From assembly GCA_963843065.1 (NCBI GenBank), contig CAWJKX010000008.1, forward strand, positions 1 through 14,031: 14,031 nucleotides of DNA, read 5' to 3'. Source of the stretch: JAGVPT01 sp963843065. GTDB lineage: Bacteria; Bacteroidota; Ignavibacteria; UBA10030; UBA8401. Below the pieces are notes generated by a model that was given only the letters and a program-made list of their open reading frames with translations, was not told the DNA's origin and searched no databases. Shown one piece after another: positions 1 to 7,370 of this stretch (positions are counted from its first letter, which is position 1; every line of letters starts with the position of its first letter). The translations under genes were made by a program, and so were the position numbers.

Positions 1-1379
1 AGGTCTTGCAGCATTTCTCCCGCAACGGCCGCGGAAACGCAGACGACAGCCGCGACCCCGAGAACAGCCGCCACGCCGGCAGTCCCCTTCATTCCCAGAG
101 CGACCATCAGCAACGCTGCCACAAGCAATGTTGACAGCGTTAATCCGCTAATAGGATTATTGCTTGAGCCGATAATTCCTACCAGGTAGCCGGACACCGC
201 GGCAAAAAAGAATCCGGCGATGACCATCACAATCGTTGCAACCAGCGCTGCCACAACATCCTGTGCAAAATAATCGTAGATGAAAAATGTCGCCACTGAA
301 GCTGCGATTATTCCGAACATGACCCATTTGAAACTCAGGTCCTGTTCGGTCCGCATTTGAACATGCTCGCCGGTTGCTGCTTTCTTCACGTCGCCGACGG
401 AGCGCCCGATTCCCGTGATCAAACTCTTTCTCATCCGGAACAGGGTGAACGCTGCACTCACAAGCATGCCGCCGATGGCAATCGGACGGACGATGAAGCG
501 CCACACGTTGTCTGCCAATGCAATCCACGACTCGTTCGTCGGCGCACCGCCGGCGGACATCAGGGTCGGGCCGATGAAATACGTGAGGATCGGAACAAAG
601 AGTCCCCACGCGAGCAGACCGCCGCTAAAATTCAGCGAAGAAAGCTTCGGGCCGATAATATAGCCGACGCCGATATATGCGGGGCTGACCGCCGGTGAAC
701 TGAGAAGTAAACCGCTTTGCGCTGTTACATTCCCGCTTCCGCGCAATCCAATGGTCGCCTTGGAAAACTCAACGAACTTTTCCCATGCCGCCGAGAAAAT
801 GTTAAACTGAACGGCCGACTGAATCAACGCTCCGATACCCATTGCACTGAAAAGAAACTTCGCACCGGTTCCGCCGCCGCGTCCTGCCTTGTGAATTTCC
901 GATGCCGCAACAGATTCCGGAAATGGCAGCTCGACGTCTTCAACCATCACACGGCGAAGCAATGCAACAAACATAATTCCCAAAACACCGCCGACAAACA
1001 TGATGACGGTGGAGATGAGATAATGCCCTGCGGTGGCAAAGTCCGGCCATATCCCGGCGATGAAAAATGCAGGGATGGTGAATATCGCTCCGGCGGCAAC
1101 CGATTCGCCGATGGAGCCGACGGTACGCGCGAAGTTCTCTTCCAGGATCGAACCTTTCATCAAGCGCAGTAGAGCCATTCCGATCACCGCGGCGGGATAG
1201 GTGGCGGCGATTGTCATGCCGGCCTTCAATCCGAGGTATGCATTCGCAGCGCCGAGAACGACACACATGACAAGCCCGATCAGGAGCGCGCGGACGGAAA
1301 ATTCCGTCATCGAAGTTTCTGCCGGAACATACGGCCTGAATGCCGATCCGCCGCTTCCCGTGGATTTTGTTTCAGCCAT
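1..1379 (-). CDS. OPT/YSL-family oligopeptide transporter (C-terminus cut by window edge)
   Basis: Inner-membrane secondary transporter of the OPT superfamily, which moves small peptides or metal chelates into the cell. I translated it by hand from the ATG at 1379; it stays open for 459 codons to the window edge. A soluble N-terminus of about 27 residues precedes a chain of hydrophobic helices. Family landmarks are NAYLGLKAGMTIAATYPAAV near residues 46-65, EENFARTVGSIGESVAAGA at 80-98, NPISG at 408-412 and AGEMLQD near residue 450. Family members usually have 600-700 residues, so roughly the last third is missing. The start is supported by AAGGAGAG a few bases upstream. It follows the proline dehydrogenase operon on the same strand, but a 190-bp gap with a hairpin repeat suggests its own promoter. 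The family is clear; the substrate cannot be told from sequence. Confidence 0.93.
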   Translation of the reverse strand, partial: MAETKSTGSGGSAFRPYVPAETSMTEFSVRALLIGLVMCVVLGAANAYLGLKAGMTIAATYPAAVIGMALLRLMKGSILEENFARTVGSIGESVAAGAIFTIPAFFIAGIWPDFATAGHYLISTVIMFVGGVLGIMFVALLRRVMVEDVELPFPESVAASEIHKAGRGGGTGAKFLFSAMGIGALIQSAVQFNIFSAAWEKFVEFSKATIGLRGSGNVTAQSGLLLSSPAVSPAYIGVGYIIGPKLSSLNFSGGLLAWGLFVPILTYFIGPTLMSAGGAPTNESWIALADNVWRFIVRPIAIGGMLVSAAFTLFRMRKSLITGIGRSVGDVKKAATGEHVQMRTEQDLSFKWVMFGIIAASVATFFIYDYFAQDVVAALVATIVMVIAGFFFAAVSGYLVGIIGSSNNPISGLTLSTLLVAALLMVALGMKGTAGVAAVLGVAAVVCVSAAVAGEMLQD

Positions 1380-1383
1380 GATA

Positions 1384-1391
1384 CTCTCCTT
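1384..1391 (-). promoter_or_regulatory. Strong Shine-Dalgarno site of the OPT transporter gene
   Basis: On the minus strand AAGGAGAG lies 4 nt before the ATG at 1379. It is the best ribosome-binding match in the window and fixes the start of the transporter. Several other genes here have weak sites and seem to rely on coupling to the gene before them. Confidence 0.75.
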
Positions 1392-1463
1392 TTTTAGATA
1401 ATAAATTGCGCGTCGATGGTGGGGAGTTTATTCAATCTAATACGGTTTCATGAAGTATTTTTT

Positions 1464-1535
1464 ACCGCCAAGACGCGAAGAACGCCAAGAGTATTGTTAC
1501 CCATATCTTATTGGCGCGCTTGGCGCCTTGGCGGT
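1464..1535. repeat. CGCCAAG-type imperfect inverted repeat (large hairpin)
   Basis: Two 25-nt arms, 1464-1488 and 1511-1535, are reverse complements at 21 of 25 positions around a 22-nt loop. Each arm is built from iterated CGCCAAG or CGCGAAG units that start with ACCGCCAAG. The repeat lies between the stop of proline dehydrogenase at 1570 and the start of the OPT gene at 1379. It is not a standard intrinsic terminator, because on the minus strand the stem is followed by GGTAAAAAATAC rather than a T run. It may be a dispersed repeat, an mRNA-end stabiliser or a Rho-linked structure. Confidence 0.7.
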
Positions 1536-1569
1536 TTAGAAAAACTTTAAAAGGAAATAAAACTAGTTC

Positions 1570-2472
1570 TTATGAATCGCCCAGGAAGACACTTTTTACG
1601 ATGTACCCTGCCATTTGCGGATTTTCTTTCAAACGGCGGACAGAGTATGCGTACCACAGCTTTCCGTACGGCGTATACACACGCAGACGGTGTCCGTCGC
1701 GAATCAATTCATTGCGCTTCTCCCCGCGAACGCCGAGCAGCATTTGAAATTCGTAGTCGCCGGGCGAAAGCTTCATTTCCCTGATCATCGTTTTGGCCCC
1801 GTTGAGCAGCACATCATCGTGTGTGGCGATACCGACATAGCATCGGGCGTCGAGCAATATCTTAAGCAAACGAAGATAGTTCTGCTGTATTTCTCCTTTG
1901 CTTTTGAACGCGATCTCGACCGGTTCGTTATAGATTCCTTTGCAGAGCCGAACCTTCGCCTTCTCTGCGGCAAGCTGGCGAATATCAACCTCACTTCTCC
2001 TGAGATATGCTTGGATAACGATGCCAACGTTCGAGTATTTCTCCTTCACCGCACGAAAGATCTTCAGCGTATCGTCCGTGCAGGATTGGTCCTCCATGTC
2101 GATGCGGACAAAATTATTTTTCGCTTTCGCGGCCTCCAGAATTTCTTCGACGTTCGACTGGCAAAAGGGGGTGTCGATCTTGAGGCCAAGCTGCGTCAGC
2201 TTGACCGAAATGTTGGAATCGAGTGCGTTATCCGCGATTGCAGCAAGCACCCGTTTGCATTCTTCCCGCGCGGCAATCGCTTCTTCGCGCGTAGTGATGT
2301 CCTCGCCGAGCACATCAACGGTCGCCACCGCCTTCCCGGCGTTCAGCGCCTTCACGGTGCATATTGCATCGGCAAGGTCTTCTCCTGCTATATACGGTTT
2401 TGCAAATCGGGCGACAATTGATTTAGGAGTTAACGGAAGGAGTGAAACGATGAGTTGATTGAAGATATTCAT
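1570..2472 (-). CDS. Proline dehydrogenase (monofunctional, FAD-dependent)
   Basis: Oxidises L-proline to pyrroline-5-carboxylate and passes electrons through FAD to the quinone pool; this is the first step of proline breakdown. The 300-residue length fits the short single-domain enzymes of Thermus and Deinococcus rather than bifunctional PutA. Visible landmarks are SVKLTQLGL with Lys91, RIDMED with Asp125, VIQAYLRRS with Gln154, RLCKGIY at 175-181, IATHD with His218, YEFQMLLGVR around Glu241, and the substrate-binding YSVRRLKENP with Arg279, Arg280 and Glu283. All expected active-site positions are present. The ATG at 2472 follows the upstream stop by 6 nt, so it is the last gene of the five-gene unit and probably translated by coupling; the site before it is weak. 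The partner pyrroline-5-carboxylate dehydrogenase is not in the window. Confidence 0.95.
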   Translation of the reverse strand: MNIFNQLIVSLLPLTPKSIVARFAKPYIAGEDLADAICTVKALNAGKAVATVDVLGEDITTREEAIAAREECKRVLAAIADNALDSNISVKLTQLGLKIDTPFCQSNVEEILEAAKAKNNFVRIDMEDQSCTDDTLKIFRAVKEKYSNVGIVIQAYLRRSEVDIRQLAAEKAKVRLCKGIYNEPVEIAFKSKGEIQQNYLRLLKILLDARCYVGIATHDDVLLNGAKTMIREMKLSPGDYEFQMLLGVRGEKRNELIRDGHRLRVYTPYGKLWYAYSVRRLKENPQMAGYIVKSVFLGDS

Positions 2473-2478
2473 TCTGTT

Positions 2479-4113
2479 TTATTCGATTCCGGATATGGCG
2501 GTTCCTTGTGGGTATTCAACATTGAACTTTAGCTTCCAGCTTTTCTTTTCACCGGGGTTCAATGTAATGATCCAATTTATGAACCCCTGGTCATCCCGGC
2601 GCACTTCCTTCTCCGCCGGTTCTACCTGTTCAACAACAATTTTTTCATTCTGCGATACCGGCAGTTGGTCTTGCACCGTTACTTTTTGTTCTGATTTTTT
2701 GGTGTTCTCCAGCGTGAAGCTAAACTCGTACGTTACCCTGACGTTCCTTGTAAACGTTCCCGTATAGTCGATGAATTTATTAACCAGTTTCCGCTCAATT
2801 TTGATCGCCGGGTCGACGCCGAGATACACGTCGTACGATTCGTCCGGGGAGGTCATTTTCATCGATGACGCTGCCACAAAATCATCGTTGGAGAAAATAT
2901 TCACATTCCCGCCAAGGAGCGGTACTGCGGTTGTATTCTTGACGGCTGCTTTGAGATACACGAACGGCGAAAGTTTGGGCGTTGACGAGTAGGAAAAATC
3001 TGCATGCAATTTATCAATTGCAATTGTTACTTTATGCGGCACATTGTCCGAAGGAATGGTCGATTGAGAGGGAATGTGGAACATCGCTGATGTCGCTTGT
3101 GTCTCGACTTCTGCAACCGGCTCTTCCATAGCCGCCATGACACCGGCTGCCGCAGGTTGATCGGACAATTCTATCTTCTTATGCGCCGTAATCTGAGCGT
3201 TTGACACGCCCTTTTGAAGCGCAGGCATCGGTTGTGCTATGTTGAGGTACCAGGGAAACAGCTCCGGCTTCACTCCGCCGACATCCGGGCGTGCCGTCGA
3301 CAAGGAAATATCGACGTTCGACCAGTCCTCCCCGGTATTCTGTTGTATAAATCCATAATAGCCGAGTTCAACATCCTGCGATTCCGTCGATACGCGCACA
3401 TCGTACTGCGGGTACCAACGAGCACCCGCGACAACGTACGAGGTGACGAGCCGAACTTCCCCTGCTTTTTCAACCTGAACCTCCACCACGATATTTTTAA
3501 CCGACCTCCGGGAACGCGGAGAGATTTGATTGATCTGCCGTTGCAGCGCATCGATCTTATTTTGAATGTCCACACGATTGCCGACAATTTTGCGCTGCTC
3601 AGCAAAGTTTTTATTCAGGTTTGAATCGAAAAAGGCGAGCACTTTTTGCCAGTCTTCAATCGTCGGGCGCTGCACTTTCAAATCCTTGTTGATATTGTCG
3701 GCTGTTTGGGCTTTGATCTGCAGTATGAATTCGCGTTCAGTGCCCAGTATGGTAAGCCGGTCGCTGAATTCGTTTATCTCCGCTTGCAACTCCTGGATTT
3801 TTGATTGCAGCGTGTGCATCCGTTCTTCGGGAATCGTGTCGAGGAAGGATGTTTCAACATGGACATCCAGAATTTTTGCACCGGCGGCTTCCCCGGAGAC
3901 ACGCACCGATTGGTCGACAATGTTTGCAGGCAGGTTGTTAAAGGATAGGAGATAATTCCCGGGCTGAAGCGAAACATGTCCACTGCGCATGACAGCTGCA
4001 CGGTCGTTGTACACCGTTACGGATGCGACTGCCGAAGGCACTACCACCGGTGCCGCAGAAAGCCATGAACCTGCGGCAAGGCACATCACAACAAGGCACA
4101 ATTTCACATTCAT
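2479..4113 (-). CDS. DUF4140/DUF4139 (mucoidy inhibitor MuiA-like) exported protein
   Basis: Exported protein of 544 residues with the architecture of the family often named mucoidy inhibitor MuiA; its biochemical role is unknown. A signal peptide covers about residues 1-21 (MNVKLCLVVMCLAAGSWLSA). Residues 28-90 form the DUF4140 beta domain, starting ASVTVYNDRAAVMRSG. Residues 92-135 and 165-198 are polar and heptad-like, probably a coiled coil. DUF4139 follows from about 205 to the end, including YVVAGARWYPQYDVRVS and QNTGEDWSNVDISLSTARP. Near 315-355 there is a low-complexity linker rich in Ala, Glu and Pro. The reading frame is open upstream to 4284, but that extension overlaps the preceding gene. 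The ATG at 4113 starts the signal peptide and has GGGA just before it, so I use it. It begins 55 nt after the barrel gene and ends 6 nt before proline dehydrogenase. Confidence 0.88.
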   Translation of the reverse strand: MNVKLCLVVMCLAAGSWLSAAPVVVPSAVASVTVYNDRAAVMRSGHVSLQPGNYLLSFNNLPANIVDQSVRVSGEAAGAKILDVHVETSFLDTIPEERMHTLQSKIQELQAEINEFSDRLTILGTEREFILQIKAQTADNINKDLKVQRPTIEDWQKVLAFFDSNLNKNFAEQRKIVGNRVDIQNKIDALQRQINQISPRSRRSVKNIVVEVQVEKAGEVRLVTSYVVAGARWYPQYDVRVSTESQDVELGYYGFIQQNTGEDWSNVDISLSTARPDVGGVKPELFPWYLNIAQPMPALQKGVSNAQITAHKKIELSDQPAAAGVMAAMEEPVAEVETQATSAMFHIPSQSTIPSDNVPHKVTIAIDKLHADFSYSSTPKLSPFVYLKAAVKNTTAVPLLGGNVNIFSNDDFVAASSMKMTSPDESYDVYLGVDPAIKIERKLVNKFIDYTGTFTRNVRVTYEFSFTLENTKKSEQKVTVQDQLPVSQNEKIVVEQVEPAEKEVRRDDQGFINWIITLNPGEKKSWKLKFNVEYPQGTAISGIE

Positions 4114-4168
4114 TACAATCCCATGTACTGAAAACGGGCGCCGTCTTGCAGACGAGTCCGCCGTCGCG

Positions 4169-5518
4169 TCAGAGAGGAAACACGATCGATACTTTCGGCT
4201 CCACACGCTTCTGTGTCGCAAAGGACGTATTGCCGTTCGCATCAACAACCGGCACAAATGTCCACAAATAAAGCATCGAAACAATCATGAACGGATACGG
4301 TTTGTATCCGATTGAAGCATGCAGAAGCGAGCGTTCATCCAGCGTGAAAACATCTTTATTGTTTTTGATGTATTTCTTATCGTATCCCGCGTCAAGAATA
4401 AATATCGGAAGCATATTCCCGGTCGACGTGCCGATGTGCAGCGTGCCGCTCGTATCGACATTATCGAGTTTTGAATACGTTCCTCGAATTTGCAGCTTGC
4501 CGAGGATTGCGATCGTCAGGTCGCCGAAATATCCGGCTTCGGCGGTTGTGGCATTATCAAGCATTTGAGCCTTGCTGGAAAATACCGTACCGGCAAGCTC
4601 ATAACGATCGAGTTCATAGAATGTATCAAAATAATCTGCAATAAATTTTTCTCCATTAAAGCGGCGCTCAAACTTTGTAAAGATGTTGAGGAGCCCCATC
4701 CCGGAAAAATCTGTTTGCAGTCCGACCGCTTCTCCGCTGCCGAACGAAAGTATTTTCGCATAATCGGCATACAGTGTTGAGCTCACCGTTGGGACACGCA
4801 CCAGGGGAAAACCGAGGTCAGCACCGACGATGCTTATCGCTCCATCATTCGATGTAGTTGGCACGCCGTTCACCATTGTGTAGCCGGTATCCTTCGAGTC
4901 GCGGCGCAAGTCCCCCGCCCACGTCGCACCGATTTCAAATTTCCCAATCACCGGTATGCTACTGATTGTCGTGAACTGGAAGGGATTCACATGCGCCCTC
5001 AGGCCGACGACCCCAAGCCGCGCGAAATCGCTGTAGACGGTTTCCAGGCCATACTTGCCGAAATTCAAATCGAATTCAGTACCAAGCCGCCTGTCGTCGT
5101 AGCTAGGGCTGTTATTATACAAGTACATGATAAAACCATGCCCGAGCTGTGAATAATCCAGCACTCCAAGGCGCGCGTACACATCGTCCCCTTTATGTCC
5201 CCAACGTACATAACGGATCATGCGGACATAATCGTACGCTGTCGAATCGAATCCTGCTTTTCGGATTTTCTGGTCTGAGCTGCTGATTAGCAAATTGACG
5301 TCTAACCCGAAGCCAAACTTTCCGAATGCCAAGTCCGGAGCAAAGTTGATAAGATAGTATTCCTGCCCGTTTATCCAGGTAAGTCCAAGCCCGCCGGTCA
5401 TCGAACTCGGGTCAGGTTGCCCGGTCATCGTCGCAAGGGATTTTTGCGCCATCGCGGTCGAAGAGATAAGCGCGAACATCATCATCGCAAGAAAATAACT
5501 TTTCATTATCTTTTTCAT
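4169..5518 (-). CDS. Putative outer-membrane beta-barrel protein of unknown function
   Basis: I do not recognise a named family. The 449-residue product starts with a clear signal peptide of about 25 residues (MKKIMKSYFLAMMMFALISS, ending AMAQ). The rest consists of short amphipathic strands with alternating hydrophobic residues and many Gly, Tyr and Phe, for example FAPDLAFGKFGFGLDVNLLI, and a C-terminus of PKVSIVFPL. Alternating strands with a strand-like end suggest an outer-membrane barrel. A Gly/Tyr-rich segment, GHGFIMYLYNNSPSYDDRRL, near residues 125-145 may be a constriction or loop. The frame has an upstream TTG at 5530, but the ATG at 5518 gives the best signal peptide and lies 1 nt after the spmB stop, so translation is probably coupled. 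Barrel is an inference from strand pattern; substrate unknown. Confidence 0.72.
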   Translation of the reverse strand: MKKIMKSYFLAMMMFALISSTAMAQKSLATMTGQPDPSSMTGGLGLTWINGQEYYLINFAPDLAFGKFGFGLDVNLLISSSDQKIRKAGFDSTAYDYVRMIRYVRWGHKGDDVYARLGVLDYSQLGHGFIMYLYNNSPSYDDRRLGTEFDLNFGKYGLETVYSDFARLGVVGLRAHVNPFQFTTISSIPVIGKFEIGATWAGDLRRDSKDTGYTMVNGVPTTSNDGAISIVGADLGFPLVRVPTVSSTLYADYAKILSFGSGEAVGLQTDFSGMGLLNIFTKFERRFNGEKFIADYFDTFYELDRYELAGTVFSSKAQMLDNATTAEAGYFGDLTIAILGKLQIRGTYSKLDNVDTSGTLHIGTSTGNMLPIFILDAGYDKKYIKNNKDVFTLDERSLLHASIGYKPYPFMIVSMLYLWTFVPVVDANGNTSFATQKRVEPKVSIVFPL

Positions 5519-5519
5519 A

Positions 5520-6068
5520 TCATACACCAAAAAATGTTCGACATATAAAGAGAGCGCCCAACATTCCGAAAATGTCGGCGATTATTCCCGCCGGAAGGGC
5601 GTGCCGTGTATTCTTGATACCGACTGCGCCAAAATAAACAGCTAAAACATAGAACGTTGTTTCCGAACTGCCATACATGGTAGAAGCAAGAACTCCGATG
5701 AACGAATCCGGGCCGTGCACTTTCATTAGTTCCGTCATCAACCCCATTGAGCCGCTCCCCGACAAAGGCCGCAGGATCGCAAGAGGAACTGTCTCAGCGG
5801 GCATTCCGATAAGATTAGAAACCGGCGACAGAACCGCGATCACGACGTCCATCGCCCCGCTTGCACGAAAAATCCCTATGGCAACAAGCATGGCAACCAA
5901 ATACGGGATAATCTTTATGGCAACGTGAAATCCGTCTTTCGCCCCCTCGACAAACACCTCATAGACTTTCACCTTCCGCACAATGCCCCATCCCACGAAG
6001 ACAAAGAACATCAATGGTATAGCGGCGACAGAAATAATATTGATAATATTTCGGAATAGTTCAACCAT
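5520..6068 (-). CDS. spmB: SpmB-like nucleoside-recognition (Gate) membrane protein
   Basis: Inner-membrane protein of 182 residues matching the spore maturation protein B family (nucleoside recognition or Gate domain). In Bacillus SpmA and SpmB act together in dehydrating the spore core; in non-sporulating bacteria their role is not settled, though transport is presumed. Hydrophobic segments lie near 6-30, 48-67, 72-90, 124-150 and 158-178. Conserved motifs are ILRPLSGSGSMGLMTEL near 98-114 and STMYGSSETTFYVLAVYFG near 129-147. The frame is open to 6098, but the ATG at 6068 is where SpmB homologues start and it overlaps the spmA stop by 8 nt (ATGGTTGA). The length is normal for the family. 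A complex with the upstream SpmA is expected. Confidence 0.9.
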   Translation of the reverse strand: MVELFRNIINIISVAAIPLMFFVFVGWGIVRKVKVYEVFVEGAKDGFHVAIKIIPYLVAMLVAIGIFRASGAMDVVIAVLSPVSNLIGMPAETVPLAILRPLSGSGSMGLMTELMKVHGPDSFIGVLASTMYGSSETTFYVLAVYFGAVGIKNTRHALPAGIIADIFGMLGALFICRTFFGV

Positions 6069-7065
6069 GACTTGATTCCGAGGCGTTGCTGTCAACAAGC
6101 AGGTCTTTTTTATAGCGGGGAAGCCGTTCCAGAATCTTTACTGAGACAAGGCCTGCAACGGTCGCACATCCTGCCCCGAAAATCGAGGTCCCGATAATGA
6201 TACCCGGTTCGGCTGAGCCCTGAGCTGCCCTGATCGCGATCGCTGTCGCGGGAATTAATGTCAATCCGGCAGTATTGATGACAAGAAAGGTGCACATCGC
6301 ATTCGTTGCTGTTCCTAATTTCGGGTTCAGCTTATTCAATTCCTCCATAGCTTTCAAGCCGAGCGGCGTCGCGGCATTGTTCAAGCCGAGCATGTTCGCC
6401 GCAATGTTCATGATCATCGCAGCGACGGCTGGATGGTCGGCAGGAACGTCGGGAAAAAGCCGTGAGGTGATCGGCCTTAACAATCTGGTCAGCATTTTGA
6501 GCAAGCCGGCTTCTTCGGCTATTTTCACGACGCCGAGCCATAGCGCCATCACGCCGATAAGCCCGAGCGAAATTGTAACGGCAGTGTCGGCGTAATCGAG
6601 CGCCGCTCTTGTGATCGCACGGATTTTCACGTAGTTAATTTTTTCAAGAAGGAAGGAAACCTGCACGGTGGTTTTGTCTTCGGAGAACTTTACGGCATTC
6701 ACTGTGCCGAGCAATTTATCTTTGCTGCTCGAATTTTTCGCCATCTCTTTCCAGAATGCCGGCGATGAATCGTCAACAAGAATTGCAATTGTGGTCTTGC
6801 CGGATGACAATGTCGTCATCTCCACCGGCTGGCGGACCTCGGATGCCGCCGAGGTTATCCCGTAGAACCGGTTGAACGTTTCGGAGGAGATGACCAGTTC
6901 CCCATCCCACGTCTGCCGCAACGCCGTCGGTGTTTTTTCAACACACACTACTGCGTCCATCGGAATGCCGTTGCGGTACGTGTTCCTCACTTCATCGTTG
7001 ATATCTTTCCCGGCACCGACAAGAAGCCCGATGACAATGAGCGACATCCAGACATAGTTGAGCAT
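6061..7065 (-). CDS. spmA: SpmA-like membrane protein with an inserted extracytoplasmic domain
   Basis: SpmA-family (nucleoside recognition or Gate domain) inner-membrane protein and expected partner of SpmB. At 334 residues it is far longer than Bacillus SpmA, which has about 196. Residues 3-18 are the first helix and are followed by an extra soluble stretch at about 20-147, rich in strands and polar residues. The usual core resumes near 150-185 with DTAVTISLGLIGVMALWLG. It continues with SRLFPDVPADHPAVAAMIMN at 201-220, ANMLGLNNAATPLGLKAME at 223-241 and FLVINTAGLTLIPATAIAIR at 260-279. All family landmarks are present, so the insert does not look like damage. The ATG at 7065 sits directly before the first helix; its ribosome site is weak. 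It is the first recognised gene of the five-gene unit. Confidence 0.9.
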   Translation of the reverse strand: MLNYVWMSLIVIGLLVGAGKDINDEVRNTYRNGIPMDAVVCVEKTPTALRQTWDGELVISSETFNRFYGITSAASEVRQPVEMTTLSSGKTTIAILVDDSSPAFWKEMAKNSSSKDKLLGTVNAVKFSEDKTTVQVSFLLEKINYVKIRAITRAALDYADTAVTISLGLIGVMALWLGVVKIAEEAGLLKMLTRLLRPITSRLFPDVPADHPAVAAMIMNIAANMLGLNNAATPLGLKAMEELNKLNPKLGTATNAMCTFLVINTAGLTLIPATAIAIRAAQGSAEPGIIIGTSIFGAGCATVAGLVSVKILERLPRYKKDLLVDSNASESSHG

Positions 7066-7068
7066 GTG

Positions 7069-7182
7069 CTACCGGTAATAGGATAATGTGGAACGAGAAA
7101 TGAACAATCGCGTAGAATGGCTTGCATGAAACTTCGATGCCGCCATCATTTCTTCGATATGTGCAGGAACCCTTTGCTTCAT
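7069..7182 (-). CDS. Possible 37-residue leader ORF upstream of spmA
   Basis: An ATG at 7182 with AAGGA just upstream opens a 37-codon frame that ends in TAG at 7069, 3 nt before the spmA ATG. The peptide starts MKQRVPAHIEEMMAASKFHA and ends TLSYYR; it is basic and has no membrane segment. The close spacing would allow translational coupling to spmA, whose own ribosome site is poor. An open frame of this length can arise by chance, the AAGGA is closer to the ATG than is ideal, and I recognise no family. Treat it as a weak candidate. Confidence 0.25.
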   Translation of the reverse strand: MKQRVPAHIEEMMAASKFHASHSTRLFISRSTLSYYR

Positions 7183-7301
7183 GTCCTTACTATAGTATTC
7201 ATAGTGGTTTCATCCAGGAGGCCGCATCGATAAAGAAGTATCGAGAGAAGAACCGAGTCAATATACTTGATTTAGAAAAACGAATCAAGCTGATTATGTA
7301 C

Positions 7302-7343
7302 AAAACAATGCCACGTACTGTCGCAGCACGTGGCATTGTTTTT
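7302..7343. terminator. Rho-independent terminator after the large T9SS protein gene
   Basis: Perfect 15-bp stem: AAAACAATGCCACGT at 7302-7316 pairs with 7328-7342 across an 11-nt loop. The minus-strand copy ends in TTTTG and the plus-strand copy ends in TTTTT. It lies 28 nt past the stop of the 1147-residue gene (7371) and before spmA, so it separates the two transcription units. The A/T ends on both sides suggest it can act in both directions. Confidence 0.85.
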
Positions 7344-7370
7344 ACAACTGAGTAAAACAGCCCGAGAGCC

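Noticed and set aside
1615..2421. 268-codon plus-strand open frame opposite proline dehydrogenase
   Set aside because: It mirrors a gene with all proline dehydrogenase active-site motifs; the plus-strand product shows no recognisable domain and no ribosome site.
4114..4284. 57-residue N-terminal extension of the DUF4139 protein
   Set aside because: It would overlap the end of the barrel gene, is rich in Arg and Cys, and would bury the signal peptide that begins at 4113.
6061..7065. Evidence for sporulation from spmA and spmB
   Set aside because: These families occur widely in bacteria that do not form spores, and no other sporulation gene is present.
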